Below, piece by piece: positions 47,870 to 50,303 of a DNA stretch of 50,303 nucleotides. A program made the translations under genes and the position numbers. Source of the DNA: Moritella sp. (GTDB taxonomy: Bacteria; Pseudomonadota; Gammaproteobacteria; Enterobacterales; Moritellaceae); NCBI RefSeq assembly GCF_013215705.1, contig NZ_JABSQR010000026.1, forward strand, positions 1-50,303. The letters run 5' to 3'. Each line of letters opens with the position of its first letter. Position 1 is the stretch's first letter. The notes beneath the pieces were generated by a model. It did not search any database and was not told the DNA's origin. It saw only the letters and a list, made by a program, of their open reading frames with translations.

Positions 47870-48880
47870 ATGGCAATGACGTTACAACAAATAGCAACGG
47901 CAATTCAAGCTGAGTTACACGGCGATGGCAGTATCGAGATTAGTAGCATTAATTCGATGCAAAATGCACAGCCAGGTAGTATTACTTTTTTAAGTGATAG
48001 TAAATACAGCGCCCAATTAGCGACAGTTGCAGCGTCTGCCGTTATTGTTAAACCGGATGATCTTGCCGCATGTAATACCAATGCATTGGTCATGAAAAAC
48101 CCCTATGTTGGTTTTGCTTTAGTGGCACAGTTACTTGATACCACACCAGCACCAGCTACAGATATCGCCCCGAGTGCGGTGATTGCTGAAGATGTGGTGC
48201 TGGGGGATAATGTGGCTATTGGTGCTAACGCGGTTATCGAGACTGGCGTAACACTTGCAGATAACGTGATAATTGGTGCCGGCTGTTTTATTGGTAAAAA
48301 TAGCCGCATTGGTCAGAGCACTAAATTGTGGGCAAATGTTACTATTTATCATGATATCACCATTGGCAGTGATTGCTTGTTCCAAAGCGGCACTGTCATC
48401 GGTGCCGATGGTTTTGGTTATGCCAATGATGGTGGCCGTTGGATCAAGATCCCACAACTCGGTCGTGTTATCATTGGTGATCGCGTTGAGATTGGTGCGT
48501 GCACTACGATCGATCGTGGCGCATTAGATAATACCATTATTAGCGACGGCGTGATTTTAGATAATCAATGTCAAGTCGGGCATAATGTAGAAATAGGTGA
48601 AAACACCGCGATCTCAGGTGGTACTCTGTTAGCAGGAAGCTTAAAACTAGGTAAACAATGCATGATTGGTGGAGGTAGTGTTATCAATGGTCATATGGAA
48701 ATAACCGATAACGTTAATATCACAGGTATGTCGATGGTAATGCGTCCGATTGATAAAGCGGGTCTTTATTCATCGGGTATTCCGGCACAAGCCAATCGTG
48801 AATGGCGTCGTCAAACTGCCCGTATAATGAAAATTGATGATATGCATAAACGACTATCTAAATTAGAAAAAGCTAAATAA
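47870..48880 (+). CDS. lpxD: UDP-3-O-(3-hydroxyacyl)glucosamine N-acyltransferase
   Basis: Adds the second 3-hydroxyacyl chain to UDP-glucosamine in lipid A synthesis. 336 aa (E. coli 341). A short N-terminal uridine-binding domain is followed by hexapeptide repeats forming a left-handed beta-helix, for example [19 protein letters not shown]. Then come [10 protein letters not shown] and the catalytic His in [10 protein letters not shown]. The C-terminal MDDMHK-type helix ([15 protein letters not shown]) fits the acyl-carrier protein interaction site. Confidence 0.97.
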   Translation: MAMTLQQIATAIQAELHGDGSIEISSINSMQNAQPGSITFLSDSKYSAQLATVAASAVIVKPDDLAACNTNALVMKNPYVGFALVAQLLDTTPAPATDIAPSAVIAEDVVLGDNVAIGANAVIETGVTLADNVIIGAGCFIGKNSRIGQSTKLWANVTIYHDITIGSDCLFQSGTVIGADGFGYANDGGRWIKIPQLGRVIIGDRVEIGACTTIDRGALDNTIISDGVILDNQCQVGHNVEIGENTAISGGTLLAGSLKLGKQCMIGGGSVINGHMEITDNVNITGMSMVMRPIDKAGLYSSGIPAQANREWRRQTARIMKIDDMHKRLSKLEKAK

Positions 48881-48911
48881 ACAAAGCTTCTTTGCTACAG
48901 GAATGAAAATT

Positions 48912-49367
48912 TTGAGCGAACAAAAAAATACAATTGAAATACAAGAAATCATGTCCTTTCTACCACACCGGTTCCCGTTCTTACTGGTTGACCGTGTATT
49001 GGATTATGTACCGGGTAAGTCGATACATGCAATTAAAAATGTATCGGTAAATGAGCCACAATTTACCGGCCATTTCCCAACGAACCCTATTCTACCGGGT
49101 GTTTTAATTTTAGAAGCCCTCGCACAGGCTTCGGGTCTGTTAGGTTATAAATCTGATGGCGGCCCTAGTGATAATGAACTGTATTATTTTGCCGGTATCG
49201 ATAAGGCGCGTTTTCGTAAACCTGTGGTGCCTGGCGATGTAATGCATCTACATATTGAATTAATTAAAGAACGCCGTGGTATTGGCTTTTTTACTGCGAT
49301 TGCAAAAGTTGACGGTAAAGTAGTTTGTGATGCGGAGATCATGTGCGCAAGACGAGAGGCCAAATAG
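48912..49367 (+). CDS. fabZ: 3-hydroxyacyl-[acyl-carrier-protein] dehydratase
   Basis: Dehydrates beta-hydroxyacyl-ACP in fatty-acid elongation. I choose the TTG at [21 protein letters not shown]. It has AGGA 9 nt upstream and gives 151 aa, exactly the E. coli length, whereas the ATG at 48903 directly abuts the ribosome site. Catalytic His in [13 protein letters not shown] and Glu in [11 protein letters not shown]. fabZ shares substrates with lpxA and lpxD and overlaps lpxA by one base (TAGTG). Confidence 0.93.
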   Translation: MSEQKNTIEIQEIMSFLPHRFPFLLVDRVLDYVPGKSIHAIKNVSVNEPQFTGHFPTNPILPGVLILEALAQASGLLGYKSDGGPSDNELYYFAGIDKARFRKPVVPGDVMHLHIELIKERRGIGFFTAIAKVDGKVVCDAEIMCARREAK

Positions 49368-50137
49368 TGATCCATGAAACAGCTATTGTGCATGAAAGCG
49401 CAAAAATTGGTAACAATGTAAAAATTGGTCCTTGGACTACCATTGGCGAAAACGTTGAGATTGGTGATGATTGTGTGATCGCTTCTCATGTGGTTATTAA
49501 TGGTCCTTGTAAAATTGGTAAGGGCAATCGCTTTTTCCAATTTGGTTCAATTGGTGAAGAGTGCCAAGATCTAAAGTACGCGGGTGAAAACACCCGTCTT
49601 GAGATCGGTGATAACAACGTGTTCCGTGAAGGCGTTACCATTCACCGTGGAACAGTACAAGACCAAGGTTTAACCAAAATTGGTAGCAATAGCTTGTTTA
49701 TGGTGAATGCGCATGTTGCGCATGATGTGATCATCGGTGATAACTGTATTTTTGCTAACAACGCGACATTAGCGGGTCACGTACACATTGGTGACTTTGT
49801 GATCTTTGGTGGTCATGCTGCGATCCACCAATTTGGTAAAGTGGGTTCTCATGCCTTTATTGCCGGCGGTTCGGTTATCATTAAAGATATTCCACCGTAT
49901 GTAATGGCATCGGGTCACCATGCGAAACCTTTTGGTATTAATTCTGAAGGCCTTAAGCGCCGTGGTTTTGATGCTGAGGCAATTAAAGCCGTTAAGCGTG
50001 CTTACCGGGTATTATTCCGTCAAGGTAATACCGTAACCGAAGCGTTAGTTGCATTAGAAGAAAGTGCCAATGAACAACCCAGTGTTGCTTTGTTTACAGA
50101 ATTTTTAAAAACCAGTGAACGTGGTATTATTCGTTAA
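49367..50137 (+). CDS. lpxA: UDP-N-acetylglucosamine O-acyltransferase
   Basis: First lipid A enzyme, transferring 3-hydroxyacyl from ACP to UDP-GlcNAc. It starts at GTG ([15 protein letters not shown]), sharing one base with the fabZ stop; AGAGG lies about 8 nt upstream. 256 aa, close to E. coli's 262. Hexapeptide repeats run through the N-terminal two thirds; catalytic His in [10 protein letters not shown]-terminal helices with [20 protein letters not shown]. The upstream in-frame ATG at 49343 would overlap fabZ more deeply and is not family-like. Confidence 0.96.
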   Translation: MIHETAIVHESAKIGNNVKIGPWTTIGENVEIGDDCVIASHVVINGPCKIGKGNRFFQFGSIGEECQDLKYAGENTRLEIGDNNVFREGVTIHRGTVQDQGLTKIGSNSLFMVNAHVAHDVIIGDNCIFANNATLAGHVHIGDFVIFGGHAAIHQFGKVGSHAFIAGGSVIIKDIPPYVMASGHHAKPFGINSEGLKRRGFDAEAIKAVKRAYRVLFRQGNTVTEALVALEESANEQPSVALFTEFLKTSERGIIR

Positions 50138-50162
50138 TCGTATTCTTTATAGATAGCTTACA

Positions 50163-50303
50163 ATGACAACGAAACCATTACGTATTGGTATTATCGCCGG
50201 AGAAGTCTCCGGCGATATTCTAGCTGCCGCCCTGATCAAAGAAATTAAATCCCGTCACCCTGATGCCATTTTCGAAGGTATTGCTGGACCTCGCATGCAA
50301 GCG
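50163..50303 (+). CDS. lpxB: lipid-A-disaccharide synthase, N-terminal part (window edge)
   Basis: Only the first 47 codons are present, the reading frame staying open to the end of the window. The start [20 protein letters not shown] carries the family signature GExSGD of LpxB (E. coli GEASGD), followed by [22 protein letters not shown]. It begins 25 bp after lpxA, the classical order. A 12-bp perfect inverted repeat (50192-50217) lies within codons 10-19. Confidence 0.93.
   Translation, partial: MTTKPLRIGIIAGEVSGDILAAALIKEIKSRHPDAIFEGIAGPRMQA

Overview
This window reads as chromosomal DNA of a marine, AT-leaning gammaproteobacterium. Gene content and order match the core blocks of Vibrionales and Alteromonadales. 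Moritella or a close relative is my best guess, from protein style and from the order frr-uppS-cdsA-dxr-rseP-bamA. That genus assignment is inference; the class-level one is strong. I see no prophage, insertion-sequence transposase, CRISPR array, plasmid gene or toxin cluster.

Layout. (1) 1-5041, minus strand: an elongator tRNA-Met cut by the window edge, then ychF, pth, prs, ispE and lolB. (2) 5193-10907, plus strand, divergent from lolB: hemA, prfA, prmC, sirB2, sirB1 and kdsA (haem entry, translation termination, LPS Kdo synthesis). (3) 10918-12144: a divergent pair made of a GcvB-type small RNA (minus) and gcvA (plus), sharing back-to-back -35 boxes. (4) 12375-17739: rlmM, a secreted protein of unknown function, an NAD-type isocitrate dehydrogenase, xni and ppnN. 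(5) 17837-21694: an active-looking diguanylate cyclase beside a membrane TPR protein whose GGDEF-like domain has lost its signature. (6) 22018-27799: queF, syd, a block of small conserved genes of unknown function, yqcC and truC. (7) 28240-31731: ptsG, with a possible leader peptide, and a chemoreceptor. (8) 31923-36653, minus: map, glnD and dapD. (9) 37136 to the end, plus: rpsB, tsf, pyrH, frr, uppS, cdsA, dxr, rseP, bamA, skp, lpxD, fabZ, lpxA and the start of lpxB. This is the classical block joining translation factors, isoprenoid and phospholipid synthesis, outer-membrane protein assembly and lipid A synthesis.

How the genes work together. Two blocks serve the envelope: lolB, kdsA, ispE on one side, and uppS to lpxB on the other. 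Others serve translation (tRNA-Met, pth, prfA, prmC, rlmM, truC, queF, map, rpsB, tsf, frr). Stringent-type promoters, with GC-rich bases just after the -10 box, precede both the tRNA and rpsB. The rpsB mRNA has the expected S2 autoregulatory leader.

The most interesting non-coding signals are: the GcvB-like RNA, found from its position, promoter, GU-rich seed and terminator; three consecutive hairpins between gcvA and rlmM; a dispersed repeat with TATACCCAAG ends; and a 17-codon ORF with a Cys-Cys pair and a ribosome binding site just upstream of ptsG. I found no complete, wholly new multi-gene system.
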